A DNA stretch of 64,000 bases, from NCBI RefSeq assembly GCF_003945595.2, contig NW_024104509.1, forward strand, positions 1,364,001 through 1,428,000, written 5' to 3'. Below the pieces are notes generated by a model, which saw only the letters and a list, made by a program, of their open reading frames with translations, did no database searches and was not told where the DNA came from. The translations under genes were made by a program, and so were the position numbers. The DNA is from Pipra filicauda (lineage: Eukaryota > Chordata > Aves > Passeriformes > Pipridae). Each line of letters starts with the position of its first letter. The first letter of the stretch is position 1. Below are positions 47,588-58,916 of this stretch, in pieces.

Positions 47588-50500
47588 GAAATGTTACTGT
47601 TAAGATACAAAAGATACTTTGAAAAGACCTATTGTTGAATGGGCTACACTTTGCCCACATTGTTACCAATGTAGTAAAACAGTTTTGTAGTGTAAAATGG
47701 ACAAATTGTAGATAGCAATGCTCCCGATTACTGTGCCAGCAATGGTCAGAGGACTAATTAGCTCTATTAATTTTTCTAATCCAGGAGGATATGAAAGGTG
47801 AAAGAGGGTGGGTGTGTGAGCAGGGAGACCTCATATGTTTTTGTTTCCTCTCCCGTTTTCATATTTTCCATTATATATATAAAAAAGATAAATATTTGTA
47901 AAAAAAAAATGAAATACCTGCAGGTTTAATTTTGGTGACTTTCTGTATTTTATATCTCCATTTTTTCATAGGATCAGCCAGCTGCATTATGAAGATAGAC
48001 AGATGATTGACAAAATTTTACTCCCAATCGATCATCAGGAGCTAGATACATAATTTCTTGAAAATACTGAGTATTTTTTATAATTTTTTCATGTGGAAAA
48101 CATTCCCTCACCTTCTTTTTCTGACAATTTGGAGCAGGAAGCAGGGAGGTAGGAGAATTTGTTACACTTGAAACATGCTGTTTTTCCATAAAGCCAGTCA
48201 GTAGATGGGGAGGGTGAGTATTGACAGCAGATCAGCATCTTATTTTATGCTCAGTACTCAATCTTATGGCTCATGGTCACTATGAGGAGTTCAGAAAATT
48301 CCCAGCTCACACTCCTTTATTTATTTGCCTTAGATTGCATCAACCTTTCAACACAGTATTGTGTAACTGCAGCACTTATATTCAGTTATGTGACAGATCC
48401 AGTTATGTGACAGAAGCGACCAACACAACATATATCTCTTGCCTCTGCAACTGGAAAAAGTTATGTGTCTCAGAAGCCTAATATAGAAAAAAGGCTGTGT
48501 TCCCCTAAAGTACATGGGCCCAAAGCATATAGATTGCTTTATCATTTTCATGCAGAGTGAGTACAAGAATTATGACCACTAGAATGCTGCAAAGAAGAAA
48601 AACAGGAGTGAACAAAATGATGCTACTTTGTTGTTCTAGGGCTTGACTTTCCTTTCAGGTGTCCTATTTTACATCTACACAAGTTTGAAAGAGACAACAC
48701 TGACAAAAAAAAACATATGTAGCACCTAGCTTTTCATTTGAGGGATGCCAAGTTTATGAGAAACATGACAGAATCTTTCATGGAGGATGATTTGTCATAT
48801 CCCTAGATGCAAAACATTATTTCATCTGGTCCAGAAGGATGTGAACAGTGAACAGTGAATGTCTTTGTAAGAGGAGATGATTGATTTTTTTGAGGTCAAG
48901 CCCTGACTTTGAAATTTCTCTGCCGGTTTTGACTGGAAAACACAAAGTCAGTCATATGACCGCATGGTCTTATCAGAGCTTTGTGCTCAGTTGTAGCCTT
49001 CTTTAGGAGTTCTGGAGAACTTGATTTGCATGTGGATAAATGCCACAACTCAGTCTAAGAACTACCAGGTTTATTAATTAATATTGTAAATGATAGCCTG
49101 GGTATTTTTTTAAAAAAATTGTGTTGGATATATTTTGTTTACTTTTTTTTTTCTTTTTCTCTTTTCTAACTTTAGAGCCCTTTGTTTGACACTATTTTGT
49201 GTGCAAGGGTTGTTAGCCTTTAGGTATCTAATCTATATTTTTATAGTCTGTGAGTATGATGAAGTCAAATCTATGGCCTTGCTCAGTGACTGAAGAAGTC
49301 AATGAGAAAAGTGGCTTCAGTGGGCTTGGAATAGGGTACAGAGGCATTTACTAATGAGATAATTAATTGTTGTCTCCTTTTACTAAGTCATATATTGAAA
49401 AACTGTGGGAAAATTTCTGATTTCATTTAAATCACTGTGAAAACTCACTACAACCAAGATTTCACTCCAAGTAAATCAGAAATAATATAAAGAAAGAACA
49501 GAGAAGAGAAGAGAAAGAACAGCAACAACCATCTTTGTGTACAGCACTGGTGCTGGCAATCATTTCAAAGCACTAGCCAAGCTGTTATCTCTCTTCTCTA
49601 CAGGAAGAAAAAAAGCACTAAGAATTTGTTTCTGTCAGTGTTTAAGAAGACTACAAACTTTGTTTCTGCCCTTGGCAGAAATAATTTGCTCTCCTAAAAT
49701 TTTTGAAACTTTTCCAAGAGTTTCTTAAGAAAAGAAAGTCATGTAATGTAGTTGCTGACTCTGCCTTCTTTTTCAGTTGTACACCCTTGAGGTCTGTTAG
49801 TGAGGCTGTGAAGTTGGATATGTTAGGTGTAGGGTTTATGAATATGAAAAGCAGTAAATTTGCATGATTGTGGTGTACCAGCAATTGAAATTCACTCATG
49901 TTTGAGCAGAAAGAACGTATCATTGCGCAAATAATTTAATTAATGAACAATAAATCTTTAAAACAAAAGCTGAACTTAAAAATTAAAAAAATAAGAAAGA
50001 GATTTAACTTCTAAATATATTTTATTTTTGAGATTTTTTCAAGATTATCTATGAAGGTCTAGTGTCAACACTGTTACAACTTCAAAACTCGTTCCTTCTG
50101 CCCATTGCACTTTTAAGATTTTACTTCTGAATTCAAGACAATGAAATGTAACCTCCTGATTTTAAATTCTCTTTTGTAAAACAAAAGGCTTAAATGCCAC
50201 AAGGGCAGCAATTATGCCATCCAAACTTATCATGACAGAGTTCTAGGGATAGCAGTGAAGCAGGTTGGAAAAAGGCAAAATATATCAAAAATAGAGATTA
50301 ATTTTATTCCATTTATTCCTGTATTATTTCAGGGTTTCCTTGGGGGATCTTGGGATTAAGAAAACTGACTTGCTATTACCTTTCCTTTGGGAAAGGTGTT
50401 TGGGAAAGGAAATGCATTTTGGTACAATAACAATACAATAATATTCACTAATAGATAGGCTACATATTCATTAGTAATGTTTTTGGTGTAGCTCTTGAAA

Positions 50501-51403
50501 CAGCCGGAATTTTCTTTCGAAGTTGACTGTATTAGGACTTACTTTTTCTAGGTGATGTTTTTGTTTATTCAGGACAACTTATTCCAAATATTTTGAAACA
50601 TTTTGGCCAGAATCAACAATATTTTGGCCAGAATCAACTAATTTTAGAGGAAACATATTTCAACACTTGTGATATGTTAAAAATGTCTTTTGAAGCAATG
50701 ACATACAGATTAGCTCTCTTCAGCTGATTAATCTTATGTCTTTCAATAATCCCTGCACAAAAAAGTATGGTTTATAAAAATTGGTACCTAAAAGCAGTCA
50801 GCGGACCTAGGATACTGGACAGCTGTAGGGTGCAAAAAAACCCTCCTCACAATATACAATATTAGACAACAACTTTAGCTGAAAATTTATCCTACTTCTA
50901 CTCATTGTAGAATGGAAAATAATTTTGATCATTATGAGAAAAAACAATAGTAATTTATTAATTAATTAATCAGATGGGGATAAGACTATATATATGTGAA
51001 TTGGCTAGAGTAGAATGAGAAATGAGATAGAATTGTAAGAATACTGAAATTCTCTGTGTTACTTACCCCATGATTTCAGCATCATCAGGAGGTAATTTTA
51101 TTGAAATTATTTGCTAAATGAGATCTTTAATGATGTCAATAGCAAAAAACCCTACCAAACTACATTTTTTGGGACACTAAGATTTCCATGATTTTGTAAT
51201 GTGGAAGAATTCCTCTAGATTTACCTGAACTGAAACCACAGATTACAGAGCTTGACAGTCTCAAGGTATTGTCTATTGCTGCCATTAAAGTCAGGTAACG
51301 TTTGAAAAGGTCTTTGCTTCATGGTAACAATACACAGTGCCATCTCAGTGATCTGTATTTTCATTGTATTCTGATCCTCACAACCAGCCTCAACATCTGA
51401 GTG
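47588..51403. other. Unique AT-rich DNA with two short tandem duplications
   Basis: No gene or repeat family recognised. Two local direct duplications are present: cagttatgtgacaga at 48383-48397 and again at 48400-48414, and a 21-bp unit at 50600-50641. ORFs reach 90 codons without motifs. Confidence 0.55.
50600..50641. repeat. 21-bp tandem duplication
   Basis: attttggccagaatcaaca at 50600 recurs at 50621, giving two head-to-tail copies that differ only in their last bases. This is a simple slippage-type duplication. Confidence 0.85.
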
Positions 51404-51566
51404 CTGAGAGACAGAATTACAGGATCTTTGAGGTTTGAAGGGATCTCTATAAATCACCTAGTCCACCCCTCCTGCTCAAGCAGGGCAAATGAGAGCTGGT
51501 TGTCCAGGGCCATGTCCAAGTGGCTTTTGAATATCTCCAGGGGTGGAGACTCCACAAACCCCCTGG
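51404..51566 (-). mobile_element. CR1 LINE 3' end, reversed
   Basis: The plus strand shows the reverse complement of a CR1 tail: 'gaggtttgaagggatctcta', 'caccccTCCTGCTCAAGCAGG' style blocks, 'ggctttTGAATATCTCCAGG' and 'gagactccacaaacccc'. This is a subfamily that differs from those at 15.65 and 33.8 kb and matches the closing zone of the 26.5-kb copy. The terminal octamer repeat is reduced to 'agaattacagga'. It is strongly 5'-truncated. Confidence 0.85.
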
Positions 51567-54500
51567 CTCCAAATAACATTTTCTCTGCATTTTAATTCTA
51601 ATTCAGATATATCTCTGCATTTTACACATGACTTAAATCTCAAGTCAAGGTGTCTGAAACACCAAATATGCCAAACAGACCATAAATGTCTGTATAAACA
51701 GTATCCCTTGTCCTCAACTGGCATCTTCCGCTTAACAACGTTGTGATTTTTTAATCCAGGAATAAATCTCAGCTGAGAAAACTTTTTCGTTATTGATATT
51801 TACCTTATTTGATACTTTGAAAGCACCACCATACGCTCCAGTACAGGACACCACTACAGTAAAATAAATTACCATCATCTCTGTAGTAGTCAAAGCTTAG
51901 TGAACCATTAGAGACAAACCAGCTCAATGAACCAGGCAGAAAACAACAAAATAAATGTTCAGTGTAAAAAACACTGAAAGCATGCCTGCGGCAACAACAT
52001 TTTTTTTATTCCCATCTGTAATACTGACTTTAACAAATACAAAAATGTTCAATAGTTTCTTCATTGTCCTTCCTGCCTAGACTTCCAAGACTTGCAGCCA
52101 TATCTTCAGCATAGCCTCTTGATTATACAATCTCTGTCTTAAGTTCAGTCTTATGTAGAAGTGCAGATTGCTTTCCATTCCATTTTGCCAGATGATGCAT
52201 GCAGGATTAATGTCTTTCTTTGGTAATGCTGTTTTTGTGTGTATATTCTTGTGTGTGAGCGTGTGTATGAGGTATTTGCCTACTCACGACAAAAAATGGA
52301 GTTTCATTCAAGACATTATAATTGCAGCTCTACTGCACTGACCAGAGTGGAAGTTCCTTTTGGATAACTTCAGAAAGTGGCAGTTTACAGGTCACTGAGC
52401 TTGCAACCTTTAATCCCAGGGCTTCTTTAATCTGTTTAGTCCAAGTCTAGCCAGCGTGCAACAGGCATGGCATATTTGTTGCTATGATGGAAGTAATTCT
52501 CTTCTTCAAACTGTTTAATAAGTGACAACAGTCATTAGGGTCATCTAGAATCCCATTACCTTGTCTGCCAACTTCATTAACATGGATGTGCTCTGAGTTC
52601 TTTGGTTGTTTGTGTTTTACCATCCTGGAGAATACTGGATTTGGATTTCACAGAAATGTACAAGAGAACTGACTAAACTGATGAAATATGGGAAGGGTGT
52701 TATCAAAGACTCAAAGTGATGTTGAGGTCTATCTCCTTCTGTCTCATACCTAGTTTGCATTCCCTGCTAGTCATACTCAGCATGAAGGTTGGCCATCAGG
52801 GAAAGTATCTGGAGGACTACTGGTGAGGTGCAGAACAACTGAACTGCTCAGGAGGAGTCTTTGCTACTCCCTGAATTTCATTTCCCAAAGCTCTGTGGTC
52901 AAATAGGACATTAATTACACTATTTCATAATGTTACAGATGAGTTTAGGTGAACAATGAGTTCTTCCTCTCTCCTGGGATGTCTGCAAGGTGAAAACTAG
53001 ACTGATAGAGATATTTCCTATGTCTTCCCTAATCAGGCAACGAATACAGGAGAGTCGTACCACTTTACAAAGAAAGAAAAGACAGTTTTAGCTGTTCAAG
53101 TTTCAGAGCAAAGCTTGAAATTTAAGATCAGGTAAACTCCAATGGCTACAAAATCAGATGGCAAATACAGTAATTCTGACTTTGCTGTGATTTTTAAAAG
53201 TTTCTTATTTTGAGCTGATATCCAAATGTGAGAGGCTTTTGCAGTATGCTTTTTGTAGTATGCTTTCCTCTCTAGGGCTTCATAGATGATGCAATGGCAT
53301 TTGATACAGAGATACATGACTTTTGGCATTATTGATCATGTCTGCACTATCAGACATGATCAATAAACTAACTGGCAAATGTCCAATCCCAGCATGCATT
53401 AGGTGTTAGCGAGCAGCATAATCAGAACAATTTGGGGTCACTTTTGGTTTTGATTTGATTCAGGAGAATTACTAAGGGTTTATTGGGTTCTGCTTATTAA
53501 ACTAGTATTACCAAACAGCCATAAGAAGATAAAAATAAACTTTGCAAACAAGTCATATAAGTGTCTACTCTTTGTCTCAGTGTTCCCCACATTTTAAATA
53601 GGAAATTTTGTTTTTCTATGCATCTTTTCTTTACATGTTCTCACTTGGTTTATGACTTGAAGGACATCTGAGAACAACGTGGGGGAGTAAGACAGAAGCC
53701 AGCTGCTTATGGCAAATACCATAAAGCATCAAGAGTTAGAAGAGAAAATAACAATAATGGTACTGTGTTCAAGCTATTAGCAAAAAAAAACCAAATTGGA
53801 CTTTCACTGGAGTCAAAACATCCCTCAGAAAGACCAATTTTACTTGGTGTATATTTTTAATTATTCATAAAATTTGATATAAACACTGTCTGCCTTTTAT
53901 TGGATACAATCACTTGCAAAGAATCTATGTGACCTAGTACATTTCCAGAAGGTAACACAGATATTTCAAGCTCATCTTTGAAAAAGAGAGTATTGGGCTT
54001 AATAATATTTTTCAAAACATACAAAAAAGGTATGTGAACATTATTCTATCCGCAGTGTCTGTATTGTTCTGCACATAGTATCTCCCAGAAAAAGCACAGG
54101 TAGCAAAACTTCATTTCCCCAAAATGCACTTCAATATATTTTAAGTATAAAAACCCTAATTTAAAATAATGTCAGCATCTTTTGCCTTTAGAATATGAGG
54201 CTCAGCATCTTTAAATTATTTAAGAGCTCCTCAGAGAATCAGTTATGCTTATAACGTCAGATTTACTCAAAGAAATGGAAAGAGCAAAGCAAAGTGTTGA
54301 ATAAGGACTTCCTGTGTGATTTTGCAAAGTTATTTTTTACTACCTGTAATTGAAGCAACATTCTCACCTCACTTCATTTTAGCCAAAAATATATGTTGTA
54401 TAACTGCAACTTGTTTTGCTTGGTTTTGTTTCCTTTTTTTTTTTTTTTATTTTTGTTTTATAGAGTAGCTCTACTGAACTGCTCTTTTCCTAGGGAGGAT

Positions 54501-55870
54501 TCATTCACAAATAAGCACAAGCTCTATCAAGACCCAACTGAAAGTACACTTTTGCAGGGGCTTACAACTTCTATATATGTCTCCTCCTAAATTGAAAATA
54601 TATAATTGTTCAAAACTAATAGGGAAAGAGTTTACTATTACCATGTTTGACATATTTTGTTCCCTTTATTCTGGTAGAAGAACTAGAGCTGGTACTTATA
54701 ATGCAATTTTAACAGTTTGTATTCAAACAAATGATGAATGGCAGGATCTGTGCAGTGTCACATCAGTGTCATAGTTTGTCATTATGGCATATTTTCAAGA
54801 TATAGCCAAAAACTTTATCCTAGTATCAGTCATAATATTAGGTTACATGAAAATAAAGAACGTTGTTAGTGTTGTCTTTACAAAGCTTATCTTTTTTGCT
54901 AGGCATTTTGAAGACGTCTGGATAAAACAAAGTTTGTGTAAGATGTGTTATATTTTCCCACGCTTAAGTTCCCCCCCAAAATGCCCCCCTCCTCCCAAGC
55001 ACCAATACCTTATTCATAGAATCCATTAAGGATATGTGAAATCATAAATTATAAAAATTCAAAAAGTACCATGTATGTATTTTTATTCAAATGCTCTGTG
55101 TGCTTGCCACACTTTCTGTCTTAACTTACATATCTCTTTCTAATTTAATGAGATCTCACAATTCCTAAAATCAAGTTGAGAGCTTCCTCCACGTTCTGAA
55201 CCTGTGTTTAAACCCATCATTCATGTATTGCAGTTAGAAATTTGGCATGCACTTAACTGCTTGAATTTACTGGAAAAATCTGCATAGGGATGCATGTAGC
55301 CGTGCTGTTTTCTGCAGTATAACATGCTGATCAGCAACACTTCATGCTCTCCCTGCAACTGAGATACTTCTTATGGCTCTATAATTAAAAAAGAAGGAAC
55401 TACCAATCTCTCTTTGCTCTGACACTCAGTACTAATGAGGAAATTAGAAGATACACAGAGAATATCTATCAGAGCTAGAACAAGGAGAAGAGGTCAGCTT
55501 CTACTTTACCTTGAAACACCTTGTACTGGCACACCATGTACCGTCTGTGCCTGAAATACTTTGTATTTCAACTGGAGCACAAGCTTCCTGGGGAAGCAGT
55601 GCATCATCTTATTTGATTTAGATCTGAGCGCATCCACTATTGATTGTCTGTACACAATAAAAGGAATTGTAGCATTCATAATGTTGGTATTTTGGGAAGG
55701 ATTTCTCATTAGCTGTACAAATAATACTCTGTTTAAATTAAAAAAATAATGGATCACATCCTGAGTGTATTTACGCAGTTCATATGATGTCATTCAGTGG
55801 TCTTACCCTCTACTTGAGAAGCTTTGGATAGCAATCTTGACATTCAAGCACAGGCCTCTCTGCTTTAGCT
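51567..55870. other. Unique AT-rich DNA, no gene seen
   Basis: No recognised repeat. It includes a C-rich patch at 54971-54996 (a G-quadruplex candidate on the minus strand) and a T run at 54437-54449. ORFs reach 95 codons (minus, 55506-55793) without motifs. Confidence 0.5.
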
Positions 55871-55875
55871 CACAG

Positions 55876-55978
55876 GATGCCGGGTGACTTGCGTGTTGAA
55901 ACTTACCCAGAGCCATATTTCATCCCTGATGAAGTACGGCCAATCCTGCAGACAAAAGCATCTCTCCAGGGTCAATGA
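55876..55978 (+). other. Exon-like 33-codon ORF behind an acceptor-like site
   Basis: A pyrimidine-rich stretch ending ctttagctcacag at 55875 resembles a splice acceptor. Directly after it an ATG at 55877 opens a 33-codon frame (stop at 55976-55978) that reads MPGDLRVETY then PEPYFIPDEVRPIL. The residue mix is protein-like (acidic, proline, aromatic), and three CpGs occur in a CpG-poor setting. No consensus donor follows; the only nearby GT is in ccagg/gtcaat at 55971. I recognise no family. It may be an isolated internal or terminal exon, an old pseudogene piece, or chance. Confidence 0.25.
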
Positions 55979-57780
55979 TTTTCCATCCCTTAGCACTGCT
56001 CAGCAATTTAGCTCTGGGTCTGAAGACCATCCTTTACAGATGAAGCTGCAGGCTGAATATTTTTAAATGGATCTGACTGTTGTGAATTACACAGCAGCAG
56101 CAAAAAAAAAATTAGATGGCAAAAATCTGTCTCATTTCAAGAGTTGCCTTCACCATGGTTAGATTTTTCTGCTCTCTCTTTTCTTAACTTTGACTAATAC
56201 AATAAGAATTCTGTGCCCAGTGAGGTAAAATACAATCAAATAATTCCATATGAAAGGTAACATTTTTTGTTGTTTAGAGATCTACTAACCCACAGCTGCC
56301 ACAGGGAGGGACTGAAGACCCAATTAATAAAATACCACTTAGTCATCTCTTGCTCTCTTTCTTTGAATTTAACATCCAATTTGACATTATATTGTATGGA
56401 AATAAATGACTCAAGGCAGATGCTTAACTTTAACCTTGTCAGCCAGACGTCAACTTGTACATTGAAACCTGGTGATTGGAACAACACTTTATTTAAGCAG
56501 AAAACGAAAGTTGTGTAAATTTGAAATTATTTGATATTTTGTAGGAACAAAAACTCATCATGCATTCCTGAATTTGGTTCAACCACTGTTCTTTGCTTCA
56601 CACTTCAACTTTGTCCTTTTCCCTCAACAAATGATTTTATAACCCAGGAGAATTGAAAGAATTATTCGGATTCTAACATTAGCCTTGTGCAGTACTGTTT
56701 TTCCTTTCCCCTTCTACCCCTTCCATCCTTAGTTAAGATACATCCTTTAAGTTTTGTGCCAGTTTCACCTGGTACGAAATAGTGAAACCACACTGAAAGC
56801 CAGCATTCATTTACATAGCTATGGATCTCTTAGCCTTCATTTTAATGTCTGACTTCAGCTTCTGCAAGTTCCCATCTACCCCACATCTGTGGCTGGCACC
56901 ACCTCTCTAGGCATTACAAAAAGGATGACCTCAAAGTCTAGATCACTTGCAGCAGTGTCATTGGACAGTAAAGGGGCGTATGAAGTAAATTCGTGGTTGC
57001 TTTCTAAACCCCTCCATATTTCAGAAAATATATTGATTATTTTGGTAATAACTTTAGTGACTAGTCTCTCTTGAGATTACAGGAAAAATTAGAGTGAAAA
57101 GAAAATTAGAGGCAAGTTAGAGATGATAGAGCAGAAGCATTTTGATTTATTCTATTTCTTTGCTAACCTCATCTTGCTATTGCCATTTTTGTTATTTTTA
57201 GATATCAAAATAGAAGAATGTTTCCATTGTCATCTATTACTACACACTACAGAAGTAGCTTTTTTTTAGTGTCACATTTTGTATCTATTCATTTTCACAA
57301 TCATGACAAAAAAATCTTGGACCTAAACTTGAGAATTTATTCAAAGGATGTCATAATAGGAAGGAGAAGGTGTAGTAACTCTTTCAGTTTGGAAATGATA
57401 CTTGAAAAAGACTTCCTAGCATATGTGGAATTCCCAAAATATGTTTGCAGAAGTCTCTATCAGTACTAAGTGTTGTCTCTGTCTACACCTTGGTTCAGTT
57501 GAATTAATTTTCTCTCTATATAACAAAACATCCCGAGAGATGCCAGAGAAATTTTTTTCATAATAAGAAAAACTAAAAAGTACTGATTAAGTAGAGAACA
57601 GGTTACAACTGTGTATCTTGGATGCCAGCCTATTTTTAAGTATTTGGGCTGAGACAGAAACATGTAATCTCCCATTGTTAGCTCTAAAATACAAGTTTCC
57701 AAGATATACTGTAATGGCCTCATATCACACCTCAGTGTTTAGTGAAAATTATTTCCTATATTAAAATGAATCTATTTCTA
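55979..57780. other. Unique AT-rich DNA, no gene seen
   Basis: Two largely antiparallel 83-codon ORFs lie at 56236-56518 and an 83-codon plus ORF at 57218-57469; none has a motif I recognise. No repeat family identified. Confidence 0.5.
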
Positions 57781-57784
57781 AGGT

Positions 57785-58075
57785 TCACACTAAAGCCAAA
57801 AGATTCTCTGAACTTCACCACAGGGTGAATTAGGTATTATTTAATGATTTCTAGTGCGACGTGCATTAGGAATCAAAATCTTCAGCAATGAACATCGTGT
57901 ACTGATTTCACAGATTGCAGAGCACATTACATGCTTTCATGTTAAAAAAAAACTGTAGGGGAGGCAATGCACCTCTGTACGCAGACACTCCACTCCCAGT
58001 TTAAATGAAACAGCCCTCATAAATGTGCCTAAGGACGATGCATCTATGTCTTGATAATTTCAGCATCTTCAAGCA
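57785..58075. promoter_or_regulatory. Possible conserved non-coding element
   Basis: A block of about 290 bases that is more complex than its flanks, with clustered CpGs (agtgcgacgtgcatt at 57853, catcgtg, gtacgcag, ggacgatg) and AT-rich homeodomain-like cores (tatttaatgatt). It has no ORF and no repeat similarity. These traits are common in vertebrate conserved enhancers, but conservation itself cannot be seen in a single sequence. Confidence 0.2.
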
Positions 58076-58637
58076 TTGTCATAAATTTTATGCATAATAT
58101 CTGCAGAAAAATTGTGATTTTTGAAATAGGTGAAGAGAAACACAATAAAATATATAGCTTGACTCTCCTTACCTGAAAGTCTTTTAATTTTTTTTTTTTT
58201 TATAAGTGCCTTTTTTTCCAAGAATGCATCATAGAAGAAATTCTTCCCAAAACATCTAGAGTAGGTCTTCAGTTTTGTTTTCTAGCAGACATATGATCTT
58301 ATTCATAACATTGCTATACTTTGGAGTATTTTTTTTTTTTTTAAATCCAGCCATTTGTATTGGAAACATCTTTCAGAACTCTTCTGGTATTCAGAATCCT
58401 ACTGATTCCTTGCCTCTGTGACCTTAGGAGGAAAAAATATTTTTTGTTACAAAATTCATATGGATATTGTCTAAAGTATTTGCTTTCCCTTCATGTTATT
58501 TGTACAATAAAGCTGTTAATAATGTACCATAATTAAGCTACAGTTTCTAGGATAACATAACTTGATTCATTTACTCTTCTTTGTGGGACTCTCTTAATTG
58601 TCTTTTAGTCTTTGTTGATGTCTGGATCTTTCTCTGG

Positions 58638-58720
58638 CTGTACAGTAGGTATTCTAAAGATGCCTACTGCAGTCTCTGCGGTATTAAACCAATCAGTTAT
58701 TCTGCTGGGAATATACCGCA
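58638..58720 (+). other. Two short inverted repeats in a CpG-bearing patch
   Basis: cagtagg (58643-58649) pairs with cctactg (58663-58669), and with G-U pairs the stem extends inward by four; a further ctg/cag pair closes the outside. A second inverted repeat, tgcggtat (58677-58684) with ataccgca (58713-58720), contains CpGs and encloses an accaatcag box. Structure or regulatory use is possible but unproven. Confidence 0.3.
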
Positions 58721-58868
58721 CGACGATCTTTTCTGATGACATTCACCTTTCATTTCATTATTTAGGTGAATTATTGTAAAATCTTGCTTATGCCAGTTAT
58801 ATTTTTCTCTTTCTCTTACTTTGTCATTCCAAAATGATGTACGTACAATTTATGAGTGGTTCTCATTA

Positions 58869-58916
58869 GTGTGTATATATATATGTGTGTGCGTGTGTGT
58901 GCGTGTGTGTGTGTAT
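58869..58916. repeat. (TG)n/(TA)n compound microsatellite
   Basis: Forty-eight bases of alternating purine-pyrimidine: tgtgtatatatatatgtgtg followed by gcgtgtgtgtgcgtgtgtgt. The GC-containing part favours Z-DNA. Length variation is expected. Confidence 0.9.
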
